From a virus: DNA of 64,000 nucleotides. This document shows positions 21,865-31,900 of the stretch, in pieces. The number at the start of each line of letters is the position of its first letter. Within the stretch, counting starts at the first letter, position 1. The notes under the pieces were generated by a model. The model searched no databases, had not been told where the DNA came from, and worked only from the letters and a program-made list of their open reading frames with translations. The translations under genes and the position numbers were made by a program. The stretch lies in IMG/VR virus record IMGVR_UViG_3300037346_000668, positions 18,936 through 82,935 of that record; one strand, written 5' to 3'.

Positions 21865-24800
21865 TTATGGTTCAGCAATGTATAGTATTTTATTATGGAC
21901 TAATATACCATTAGCATAATAGGTATGGTTACCTTCTATTTCTAAATTATATACTTTAATTGGTTTATCATAACTTATTTCAGTAATTCCTTCAATAACT
22001 ACTTGTTTATCAAATTCGTTTAATGCTATGTCACCTTCAATCAATTGAGATACTTCTAAATCATGTAATTGTAGTGAAGTACTTGGATCGAATGAGCTCC
22101 AACCTTTATCAATTATCCAAAATGGATGTTCTGGCGTACATTGTATAGAAGTTCCATCCGCAAAATCTAATAATATAAGATTAACAGCAAATGGTTGTAT
22201 TAAAGCTTTTACTATGCCAATTTCATTTTCTTCGTATTCTTCATTATAAGTTAAAATTTCATTTTTAACTTTAACTTCTTCAATTAACATCTTAATTCCA
22301 TCCGGCAATGTAATGTACGTTCCTTCTACAAAACATCCACCACCATTACTACCGGATGATATAGACTTAGATTGGGCCACGCATGATATATCATAGCTAA
22401 ATCCGCTTTCTATCGTAATAGGATTTGAAAAATTATTAATTGTACCGCTCTCTGTTGTATTACCCGAAAATAAAACGGCAGTAATGCCGGTAGCCAATGA
22501 TGTTCTAGTTATTAGAAGAGATGCATAAATACCCATGTATGTTGAACTACTACCGGAAGAAACCGATGCATATATTTGATCGCCGACAGAATACGAAAGA
22601 GTACCATTACCTGAGATTTCTCTAAGAAGTACCCTATTAATAGTGGAAGTACCATTCTTGAATATATTACAGGATCCAGTTTGATTTCTATTAAATTCCC
22701 ACGTAACAGTAGCACTTTGGCTTGTATTTGTTACTGGCGGTCCAGCTACTGAATAAACTCCGTTACTGCCAAAATCAACATATCCGCTAATACCCTGACA
22801 ATTTTTATAAAAAAGACGGGGAACAATATTAGCTGTGCTTGTTTTCGAAACCCACATAAGATCCACATATTGGCATCCGGTAACACCAGTAGAGAAATTA
22901 ACATACGATGTTACTGCTGTTGGTAATCCGGTATCAAATACCAATCCACTTATATAGCGAAGTTTAGGATCATTACCAGGATCATTTAGGAAAACTCTAT
23001 AATTTGTTGTTGTACCGTCAGTATACACCGGGATATAATCACTGGATAGCGAGGATGGAACCTTAAGGTATACTCCGCCAATAGCACCAGATCCCGAAAA
23101 TATAGTATTTAGAAATCCACCAACATAGGTAAATTTATTATTTACACTATCTAGTAACATTTTTTTGACCAGCCCTATAGGATAGGTATAGCCTGAATTT
23201 ATAGTTCCGGGGCTTACCGGATTATGATATATCGATGCTGTAGTATCAATCATGCCAGTATTAAACAATCTTACATATCCAGGTGTTGTGCTTCCATTAT
23301 AGGTACTAAATCTACCGCCAACATAAACATAATCGTTTGTAAAATCAGTAGTAAAAATAAGATCATTCACAATATCATTAAATCCGGTACCTGTTGAAAA
23401 TGTAGTATCGAGATAAAAGTTAGATGCATTCTCATAATATCTCGCTATTCTGTTTCTTGGTGTTGAATTTATGGAGGTGAATGTTCCGCCTATATATACA
23501 TAATAATCGATAGGGTTATATTTTACAACCGAAATTGCGGCATCGCTACTTATAAATGGTGAGAATGTCATGCTACTAAATCCAGTACTAATATATTTGT
23601 TTGCAGTTGTTGCATTTATTTGTATTAGATTTATTGTCGGAAATGATGTTCCTGTTGAATTATTATAGGTTGAAAAAGTTCCACCTATAATTATATTTCC
23701 TGATGGCATTATATCCAAACAGTATGGTATATTTGATCCTCCAATAAATCCCTGTCCGGAAAGCGAGCAAAATGGGGATATAAGCTGTCCCCTAGTTGCA
23801 CCTACACCAGTTATTTTTACTAATTTATTTCGTGATGTGGTGTTATATGATGAGAAATTACCAACAGCTATTATATTGTTACTTCCATCGAGTATTGCTT
23901 TATTAATAATAGCACCAGAATTGAATCCACCGTTTAAATTACTATTAAATGTCGAATCAATTTCACCATCAAGATTCATTGATATGATTGACCACTTATT
24001 ACTACTGTGCAAAAATGATCCATATACAAATATTTTACTTGTTGAATATGTGCCAGTATTATATAATAATATACCATTAACGCTTAATACTGTATTTATG
24101 CTTATAGCGGAAATATTAGTTCTAAAAGTTGTGTTCAGTGACCCATTAGAATTAATTTTACATATACCTAATACTGTAGTAAGAGAACCGGTTTTAATTG
24201 GTTGTTCGTTATAATATTTGAAGTTACCAACACATATGATGCTACCGTCGGATAGTCTCACTGCATCATTAACTATAGCATTATATTGATTCAATCCAGT
24301 TAAATCCACCTTAAAACCACTACCAAATATATTGAGTGGTGCAGAGTAATTAAAATTCATATCAGTCTCGCCAATCTTATAACTGTTTATAGAATCGCTT
24401 GTTGCACTACCATATGCAGTAGGTGTAGCAATTATATTATCATTTTCCCATGTTGTATTTGATGATAGATCAAACACATCAACAAGATTACTGGTTGTTG
24501 TGGTTAGATATGCTCTAGCACTCAAACTTGTTGTCGATTGTCTTATTTCTTTAACTTTTTTAACATGGTACGAAAAAGGTCCACCGGTTCCACCTGTATA
24601 ACCTCCTGTTGATCCGATAATAGTTTGTGCAAAATTACCACTAGAAACAGATCCACTTGGTTTAGCAGATAGTATAGGATTTCCAGTATAATCATTGAAT
24701 GTAAATGCAGTAGAATTCCCTGATATCACATCAGCAGAAATACCATTTTGATATGAAGGTGATGATGGATTAGAACCCAATATATAGGTCGAACTTAAAG

Positions 24801-25692
24801 GTGATGTTATAGTTACACCGCCAAGATGACTAACAGATCCATTGGTTATTGCAAAATTAGTGGTTAATATATTTAAAAATCCACCAACACCAACAGTAAT
24901 ATTACTGGAGAAACCAAAATCTCCATCACCATGAACAGTAAACCCACCAAGATTGCTCCTCATTGTACAATATTCAGAGGTTATAAGGGTTCTAGCTAAA
25001 TCGCTATCTATTAGGAAATCAAGATTTGTTGTAATATAGAAAGATCCACCACTATCAAACTTTAAATCTGGATTACTGCCAACTGAATTCCAATAAAAAG
25101 AAGGGACGTCGGCTGATATTGCACCATTTTTAGAAAATGCCATTATGGGCCTATCAATCTGATCCAATGTTGACACTAAAACCTTCGAGTTATTTACATT
25201 TACCGTCGATGATGGTAAATATGAATCGTTTATAACTAGTGATGTATCAGCAGATCCTGTTATACCTCCTGGATATTTAAACCCAATAACATATTTATCA
25301 ATGGCTCCACCTGGTCCAAGAATATTGGAATACGATTTGAAATATTGTGAATTTAAAAATGTATAACCACTATCATTCCACGTATTACTAGGAATTGGAT
25401 AATTAAAAACTTTTATATTCCCATCCGTTATTGAATTATCAATCCATACATCATTAGTGTTTGGTGATAATGGCTCTGTTGGCTGCTTATACCAATTCGA
25501 GGCTCTAATACCGGATTCACCGGTTACCCCTCTTTTTCCAGCAGGTCCATATATACCAGTCGCTCCAATAGCTCCCTGATGTCCATCCTGTCCAACAGCA
25601 AAAGATAATATCTGATCAAAATTATAATTAATTTTTTCTGCTATATCTTTTTTGGTGTCTCCCTTAAATATGTATTTAGTATTGAAATGCAT
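21865..25692 (-). CDS. Collagen-like tail fibre with delta-60-type propeller repeats and C-terminal Hint domain
   Basis: A 1275-aa putative receptor-binding fibre. N-terminus: a short helix (EKINYNFDQILSF) shared with the two following paralogues, then collagen-like G-x-x triplets (~34-66), then a W-rich anchor. Residues ~470-850 hold several delta-60-type blades (IICVGNFKYYN, IIAVGNFSSYNTTSRNKL, VYIGGTFTSINSTPRNRI, VYVGGRFSTYNG), which form beta-propellers. C1120 to N1267 is a Hint/intein-like domain: GGGCFVEGTYITLPDG, TPEHPFW, and VYNLEIEGNHTYYANGILVHN, with only KILYIAEP after it. The residue after the terminal Asn is Lys, so normal splicing is not expected; thioester-mediated cleavage or ligation is. 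Confidence 0.85.
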   Translation of the reverse strand: MHFNTKYIFKGDTKKDIAEKINYNFDQILSFAVGQDGHQGAIGATGIYGPAGKRGVTGESGIRASNWYKQPTEPLSPNTNDVWIDNSITDGNIKVFNYPIPSNTWNDSGYTFLNSQYFKSYSNILGPGGAIDKYVIGFKYPGGITGSADTSLVINDSYLPSSTVNVNNSKVLVSTLDQIDRPIMAFSKNGAISADVPSFYWNSVGSNPDLKFDSGGSFYITTNLDFLIDSDLARTLITSEYCTMRSNLGGFTVHGDGDFGFSSNITVGVGGFLNILTTNFAITNGSVSHLGGVTITSPLSSTYILGSNPSSPSYQNGISADVISGNSTAFTFNDYTGNPILSAKPSGSVSSGNFAQTIIGSTGGYTGGTGGPFSYHVKKVKEIRQSTTSLSARAYLTTTTSNLVDVFDLSSNTTWENDNIIATPTAYGSATSDSINSYKIGETDMNFNYSAPLNIFGSGFKVDLTGLNQYNAIVNDAVRLSDGSIICVGNFKYYNEQPIKTGSLTTVLGICKINSNGSLNTTFRTNISAISINTVLSVNGILLYNTGTYSTSKIFVYGSFLHSSNKWSIISMNLDGEIDSTFNSNLNGGFNSGAIINKAILDGSNNIIAVGNFSSYNTTSRNKLVKITGVGATRGQLISPFCSLSGQGFIGGSNIPYCLDIMPSGNIIIGGTFSTYNNSTGTSFPTINLIQINATTANKYISTGFSSMTFSPFISSDAAISVVKYNPIDYYVYIGGTFTSINSTPRNRIARYYENASNFYLDTTFSTGTGFNDIVNDLIFTTDFTNDYVYVGGRFSTYNGSTTPGYVRLFNTGMIDTTASIYHNPVSPGTINSGYTYPIGLVKKMLLDSVNNKFTYVGGFLNTIFSGSGAIGGVYLKVPSSLSSDYIPVYTDGTTTNYRVFLNDPGNDPKLRYISGLVFDTGLPTAVTSYVNFSTGVTGCQYVDLMWVSKTSTANIVPRLFYKNCQGISGYVDFGSNGVYSVAGPPVTNTSQSATVTWEFNRNQTGSCNIFKNGTSTINRVLLREISGNGTLSYSVGDQIYASVSSGSSSTYMGIYASLLITRTSLATGITAVLFSGNTTESGTINNFSNPITIESGFSYDISCVAQSKSISSGSNGGGCFVEGTYITLPDGIKMLIEEVKVKNEILTYNEEYEENEIGIVKALIQPFAVNLILLDFADGTSIQCTPEHPFWIIDKGWSSFDPSTSLQLHDLEVSQLIEGDIALNEFDKQVVIEGITEISYDKPIKVYNLEIEGNHTYYANGILVHNKILYIAEP

Positions 25693-25700
25693 GTTTTATA

Positions 25701-27383
25701 TTAATTTGCTATTGAATTATAAGTTGATATAACACCACATTGTGGTGTTATTAATGTTCCGCCCCAAGCTGAATAATAAACCCTGAACCATCTATTATTT
25801 TGTGAGGTTCCTCCTGATCCAGTCATATTTATTATAGTTATATCGATTGTTGATGCATATCCGTTTAATATAACATCAGATTGATAACCAGAAATAACAG
25901 GCGGGGTTTGTTCGTAATAGTCAGTATTTAAACCTATATATTTGAAACAGCTTCCTGTAGCACCAGGATTGTCGCTATGCACAGTAAAACTTATTGATTC
26001 GTAATTTTCCAGAAGATTTAGCCACCCACCGTTTTCACTATTAAGATATCCACCAGTTGCAGGTGTAAATATAGATATACCTCTATTCCCCGATGCTGCC
26101 AATGTGGATTTTCCTATAATGTGGTTTGATCCATTATTAACATAGTAGCAGCCATTAATAAACCCAGTTGTTGTTATTGATGGTATTACAGATACCCAAT
26201 TAACAACACCGAATGGCGTTGGACTACTTCCACTTTCAGTAAGACTTTGAGATTCCTGGACAGATCTTACTATCTTATCGCTATATGTTATACCATCTCC
26301 AGTTACAGTAAACAATTGGTAATAGGGGGAGCTTTGATAGAAATTCATCAGTACAGCATCGCTCACCCCAGGTGAATTATAAAGGTATCTAAGATTTCCT
26401 GAATTTGTATCGCTGGAAATTAATTTTAATGCATATTCTGTTTCTGTATTTAATGTCTCTATATTTAATGAAGAATTAAAATAAAACTTATCAATATTCC
26501 ATGATGCATTTTTGGTTGAAAATATAACTTTACCAGATCCGAGATTAAAAATTATATCACCACCAGAAACAAACTTTGCTATCTGTGAGGAATTTGAGAA
26601 GTAATTAAAACCCTCGCAATTTACTAGAAAATTGCCGACATTTGATTTTATACTAAAATATCCATCTGAACCAGTGCCTCTCAGATTTACATTCAGTACT
26701 GAATTTTTCCATAATAATCCATAATCACCTCTTTCCGCAGTTGGACCAGGATTCCAAAAAATTCTTGGAGTTCTGCCAGTAAAATTTAGATCGTTTGTAT
26801 GTTCATATTTACTAAATTCTAACAGATTTTTATCGGTTATGTTGCTGCCAGTCGCTATTACAAATTTTGAATACTGCGGATTAACCGCTACGTTTGGTAC
26901 AGTTGAGGAAGTCCCGCTTGAAAGTTGGGCATCACTTATAACTACAGTATAATTTAGAGGGGTCTGTGACGATATGAAATATCCGCTATATAAACTTGGT
27001 CCACTAAGAGTTGATAATGGGCTAAAGACATCAAACAAATCGGTTGATTTTATATTAAATCCATAATATCCCCATCCGCTCGTTGTTGAAAATTGATAAA
27101 CTAGATTTTCGGAATTTGTATCCAGCCAATAATCTCCATTAATAGACGATGCTAATGATGGCTGACAAACGCCAACTGTCCATTTAGTTCCTCTGTATCC
27201 AGCACCACCATATGATCCAATAGGACCAGTTAGTCCTTTCGGTCCAATGGGACCTTTAGATCCTCTTCTGCCATAAGGTCCACCATCAAAACTAATAACT
27301 CTTTCAAAGTTATAATTTACCTTGTCAGTTAGATTTTTTTGAGAGTCGCCGTCCTCTATTCTTAGTAATTTTATAAGAGCCAT
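25701..27383 (-). CDS. Collagen-like tail fibre paralogue 2
   Basis: A 560-aa fibre protein. It shares the N-terminal helix (DKVNYNFERVISFDGG), a collagen-like tract (GRRGSKGPIGPKGLTGPIGS) and the R-G-T-K-W...GDYWLDTNS segment with its two neighbours. The middle is long, S/N/T/G-rich and beta-rich. The C-terminal ~170 residues repeat the same order as in the 509-aa paralogue: a W-x-x-x-x domain, then SDNPGATGSCFKYIGLNTDYYEQT, then a small domain ending WFRVYYSAWGGT. Likely a receptor-binding tip. It carries its own candidate promoter that overlaps the stop of the gene before it. Confidence 0.75.
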   Translation of the reverse strand: MALIKLLRIEDGDSQKNLTDKVNYNFERVISFDGGPYGRRGSKGPIGPKGLTGPIGSYGGAGYRGTKWTVGVCQPSLASSINGDYWLDTNSENLVYQFSTTSGWGYYGFNIKSTDLFDVFSPLSTLSGPSLYSGYFISSQTPLNYTVVISDAQLSSGTSSTVPNVAVNPQYSKFVIATGSNITDKNLLEFSKYEHTNDLNFTGRTPRIFWNPGPTAERGDYGLLWKNSVLNVNLRGTGSDGYFSIKSNVGNFLVNCEGFNYFSNSSQIAKFVSGGDIIFNLGSGKVIFSTKNASWNIDKFYFNSSLNIETLNTETEYALKLISSDTNSGNLRYLYNSPGVSDAVLMNFYQSSPYYQLFTVTGDGITYSDKIVRSVQESQSLTESGSSPTPFGVVNWVSVIPSITTTGFINGCYYVNNGSNHIIGKSTLAASGNRGISIFTPATGGYLNSENGGWLNLLENYESISFTVHSDNPGATGSCFKYIGLNTDYYEQTPPVISGYQSDVILNGYASTIDITIINMTGSGGTSQNNRWFRVYYSAWGGTLITPQCGVISTYNSIAN

Positions 27384-27400
27384 TTATATAGTTTAATTAT

Positions 27401-27418
27401 CTTAGACTATATATCAAA
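27401..27418 (-). promoter_or_regulatory. Candidate phage promoter overlapping the stop of fibre paralogue 3
   Basis: On the minus strand TTTGATATATAGTCTAAG contains the TGA stop of the 509-aa fibre gene within GATATATA and lies about 28 bases before the ATG at 27383. It allows the second and third fibre genes to be expressed separately. Confidence 0.5.
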
Positions 27419-28943
27419 CTACAAAAGATCCTCCAGATCCTCCCGCATTTGTATATGCCTTATAATAAACTGTGGTGTTTCCACCAGTTACTCCTTTTGT
27501 TATGGTAAAATCAACAGCAACAGCGGGAGATGGGAGGGTTGCCTTCAGAGATACGCCTGAGGTTGTTCCTACCCCTATGTATTTAAAGAGACTTTTAGAC
27601 TCTGTTGGTAGATCGGGGCTGCAATATACACTTATGTCTATGGATTGACCTGGCTCAATTGAACCTGGGCCCCACCAAGAATACAGGGGATCATCATAGA
27701 GGCCAATTCCTATAAAATTTCCAGGACCTGGCTCGATCGGTGTTACTATTACTGTATTACCATTCCTAATAACGGTAGATTGTATTGGTGCTCCGTTTCT
27801 TGATATAAAATACCAATTTCCAGACATTGCATTAACTAATGGTGACTGGTAACTCTGGTACGTTACGCCAGATCTTGTTTTTTTGGTTCTTATCTTACCC
27901 TTTGTATTTATATAAAATTCTTTGCTACCTAATGTTTCTAGCGAAACGTTATAAACTGAATTTGATAATGTATTAAATGTATCAGCGGTTCTTTCCGTTC
28001 TTAATCCAGCAGTTCCCCCTATTTTCAATGAGATCGACGGAACAGTTCCTGAAGGGCTACCGTTTAATCCGACATTACTCTTAAATGTTGCATGCCCACC
28101 AGTAATACTTAAATTATCACTAAGTATCGAAAAAGTTCCTGACGGTGAACTTGTAGCTATCTGTATACCGCCGGTAGCTGATATTCCAGATCCTGCGGTT
28201 ACACCATAATTTATATCAACAATATTACCACCTGATGCTTCAAAAGATTGTGAATTTGAATTAAATCCACCAGATGCACCTATCAATAGTGATCCGTCGG
28301 GAATATCAAACTTCAAGGTATTATCAGTAGGCAGACTACTTGCCCATGTTATTATAGGATGTTTAGCATAATCAACGCCAATATTAAGATCACTCTTCAT
28401 AAATTCCAATATCGGTGCCGGATTACCTGAGGTATCTGTTGAGATGAGGAATTTTGCTAATTTTTCATTTATTATCCCAGATTGTGGTGATTTGTCAGAT
28501 ATTATGAATGTATAATTTTCTGGTGAAATCTGATTAAATCTAACGGATACACCGGTCCCCCCATTTGTAAAATTTGATTCAATATCAGAAAAAAGACTCC
28601 CCGATGCAGATAGATTATATCCGGTGTCTGTCCACCCGGAAGGGCCAAATATATTTATTGTACCATCATTGCTATCAACCCAATAATCACCATATATTAC
28701 AGAATCACCAGATCCAGAAGGTAACACTGTCTGTATAAACCATCTGGTTCCTCTCTGACCCTGGTTACCAGTCGGACCTATTTGTCCATTAGCCCCTATC
28801 GGACCTCTATCACCGCTAGGACCAGTTTCACCTATCGATCCACCGTGATATTCAACAACCTCGTCAAAATTATGATTTAGCTTATCAATGGAAAGATCCT
28901 GACCATCGCTGTAATTTATAAATTCTATATTAGTTATTGGCAT
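27414..28943 (-). CDS. Collagen-like tail fibre paralogue 3
   Basis: A 509-aa fibre protein, first of the three tandem paralogues in transcription order. It has the shared N-terminal helix (DKLNHNFDEVVEYHGG), collagen-like triplets (ETGPSGDRGPIGANGQIGPT) and R-G-T-R-W...GDYWVDSNDG. The middle has irregular repeats of ISATGG/SGTFSI-type strands typical of trimeric beta-helical fibres. The C-terminal part has PVEPGPGNFIGIGLY-like and SLFKYIGVGTTSGVSL segments, the latter similar to paralogue 2. It ends in GGSGGSFVV. Its stop is overlapped by a promoter-like element for paralogue 2. Confidence 0.75.
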   Translation of the reverse strand: MPITNIEFINYSDGQDLSIDKLNHNFDEVVEYHGGSIGETGPSGDRGPIGANGQIGPTGNQGQRGTRWFIQTVLPSGSGDSVIYGDYWVDSNDGTINIFGPSGWTDTGYNLSASGSLFSDIESNFTNGGTGVSVRFNQISPENYTFIISDKSPQSGIINEKLAKFLISTDTSGNPAPILEFMKSDLNIGVDYAKHPIITWASSLPTDNTLKFDIPDGSLLIGASGGFNSNSQSFEASGGNIVDINYGVTAGSGISATGGIQIATSSPSGTFSILSDNLSITGGHATFKSNVGLNGSPSGTVPSISLKIGGTAGLRTERTADTFNTLSNSVYNVSLETLGSKEFYINTKGKIRTKKTRSGVTYQSYQSPLVNAMSGNWYFISRNGAPIQSTVIRNGNTVIVTPIEPGPGNFIGIGLYDDPLYSWWGPGSIEPGQSIDISVYCSPDLPTESKSLFKYIGVGTTSGVSLKATLPSPAVAVDFTITKGVTGGNTTVYYKAYTNAGGSGGSFVV

Positions 28944-28945
28944 AA

Positions 28946-31900
28946 TTATATTTTAGTTATTCCTAAATTGAACAATAATGAATACTCGTAATTATTATCG
29001 AGATTATATTCAAATGTATATATTAGATTAGTTACTTTTGTTAATTTAAAGTCGGATTCATTATAATAACCAAGCTGATATTTATCGGAAGTAACTAAGT
29101 CACCTCTAACAAGTATATAGTTATTACTAGAATTTAGATTCGGTACAGCAGTTTTTTTGACATATAAATCAGTAATATCACCCATATAAAGGGGTGCTAC
29201 GTTATTTTTAACATATTCGGAAACATCATCCTCTATAGAATCTGGGTTACCAACGCCAAATTCAGTTATTATATTATCAATAAAAACCTGTTTTATACCA
29301 TCATTAAGGAGATATCTACTAAGCATTCTATCAAGTCTTATTATACCTCTAACCTTATTCACATCGGAAAAATATTGCCATACTAATTCAAGATTAGGAA
29401 ATAGGCCAAGATCCAATTTATCATAATCAACCCCCGAATTATATGGTTCAGATCTTCCTATTCCTGTACCAGAATTTGCGGTATCTATATTCTGTATAGG
29501 TTTAACGAATGAATTTATCTGTGAATTTATAACAGAAACATCTGATGTTCCATAAGTGGTATTACCCCTGATTACCTGCATAGTTATATAATTATCAAAT
29601 TCAAGAGGATCCGGGGTTTTCATAATTTTAGAACCTAGAAATCCCCTGTATTCTTTCATAGATCTGGTTCCTGCAACCTTATCATAGACAAGGGGACCAG
29701 TGAATCTATAATAATAACCAGGATCCCAAGAGGAGGAAAATACATTAAAGTCCTTTCTCCATATGGGTGACTGTCCAACGAGAGGATAAACAGGACCCTC
29801 TGGTAAATCATGACTTAATGAAAGTATATTTTTATCCGGTGAAACCTTAGTGAATGATAAATTCCTTGATATTCCAAAATATCTTTTATCCGGTGAAAAG
29901 TTACAATTTCTAAACGATAAATCAAATAAAGGGTATTGAGATATGGAATCATTTTTATCCCTATCGAAATGTAATATTTTTCTAAATATCGGTTCATATC
30001 CTCCCGAATATCTAAGAAGTGTGGAAGGTAGATTCAAATCACTATCTATAGTATAAGCAGTAGGTACCGATTCACCCAAAGTTTGTGGACCTCCATAATA
30101 CTTATCAGATTTAGATCCTCTAGATTTTACTATTCTGGAAGGTCTATCCATATGTAGTTCAAAATCATTAACAATCACATCAGAATCCTTATACGTTTCA
30201 TATATAATATACTTTGAACCAACATTAACTCTATCAGAAATACCGGATAGAGATATTCTCTGTAAAATTGAGCTATAATAACTAAATCCTCCGGATTTTT
30301 GGAAAACTGGTTTATTTCTATAAACTGATTGAGGCCCAGCAGGTACAACGACAGGATTAGCTGTAGAAAAGGGTATAGAGAAACTATATTCAGGTCTAGG
30401 TGAAAGATCGACTATCGTTCCAGATGGAACTATTTTAGCAAAATCTAAATAGTCGGGACCAACCCCTATAGGCCAAGGATATGTTACCAACGAAGAAAAC
30501 TGGTTAATATAAAAACTTCCCGGACCTGTTGCAGAAGGTCCAGATGTTGCACCGCTTGAATTCTGACTAAAAAACGTATGTACTTCCTCTCTAAGATCGG
30601 TGTCGTATAATGAGCTAGATATTATTCCGATTTTTCCTCCCGTATTTGTATTAACAACAGACCCAGATCCAACAGAAATATCTAATGCTGCACTTAATTT
30701 AATATCAGATATCTCATAAAGAAATGATTCGTCTACTAAAGGATATCTTAATTTCTCCTTGCTATTAACTGAATATAATAGTGTATAATCCAATATAGGA
30801 TCTCCGCCGGTTCCTCCTGTATATCCAACACCCAATGATTTATAATCTCTCATCACGACATCACAAACAAATAATATGAATCTTTGATTCTGATTTTCTA
30901 TTATTCTATATTTAACTGGCTCCTGTATATAGGAATCGTCCTCCGCAACAGGTCTTAATATTGCAGCAAATTTATAATCCTCATAATTTCTATATTTAGG
31001 TATATACTTATCTAGTGAATTTTCGACACTATTTGAGAGATTTGATCTTTTTTTAAGTACAACCTTAGCACCTCTAAAAAGAGTCTCGTAGAAGCCACTA
31101 GATTTGTTATACGTAAAAGTAGTAAACAATTCTTTAGTATATGCACTATCATCCCTAAATTCAGGACTATAATCAGATGGTTCGACAGTAAAATATGATG
31201 CAAGGTAATTCCCACTCGTATCTATAGCAGAAGATAAATTTATTTTCCCAGAGAGGTAACTATTTTGATCCTTCATCGAGTCAATAGGGAAATCCCTAGG
31301 TGGTTGTTCCAGAAGAAACCATTCATGGGTAAGATATCTTGAATCCGAGCTATTTTTATCAAAGCTAGGAGAAAAATTAGTTGGTGTGAATGCAGGACTT
31401 GAATTTAATCTATATTGATTTCCTCTTGCATCGGTACCGTCAGTGTATCCCCATTTATTTATAAATGGTACAATTCTAGAAACATTTGCAACATCAGCAT
31501 TATAATTCTCATTTAGGTATTCATATTCAGTTGACAGCTTGCCTCTATTAAATATTTCTATTTTGGATGCATTAGCGGAAACTGGATTAGGAGATAAATC
31601 CTGGATCCCTATAAATCCATTAAATGTATCCAAATCGTTATTATATCCTATCTGAAATTGGGAGGGACCTGTAGTTCCACCGTATATAACATTAGGAAGC
31701 ATACTATAATAAATATCAGAATATTCAGCAGGCATAACTACAAGCTCCTTAAAAAGATCCGGGCTTGCGTTTTTTATAGATGTTGATCCGCTAACGCCAT
31801 AAAAAAGATTTGATGTTATTGCAATAGATGCTGAGACCTGTGGATATACAACGCCGTTATATTCAGCCTGTCCCTGCTTAACTATATATGGCACATTCTC

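Noticed and set aside
21892-22335. A normal protein-splicing intein
   Set aside because: The residue after the terminal Asn is Lys, not Cys/Ser/Thr, only eight residues follow, and no homing endonuclease is inserted. A Hint domain with cleavage or ligation chemistry fits better.
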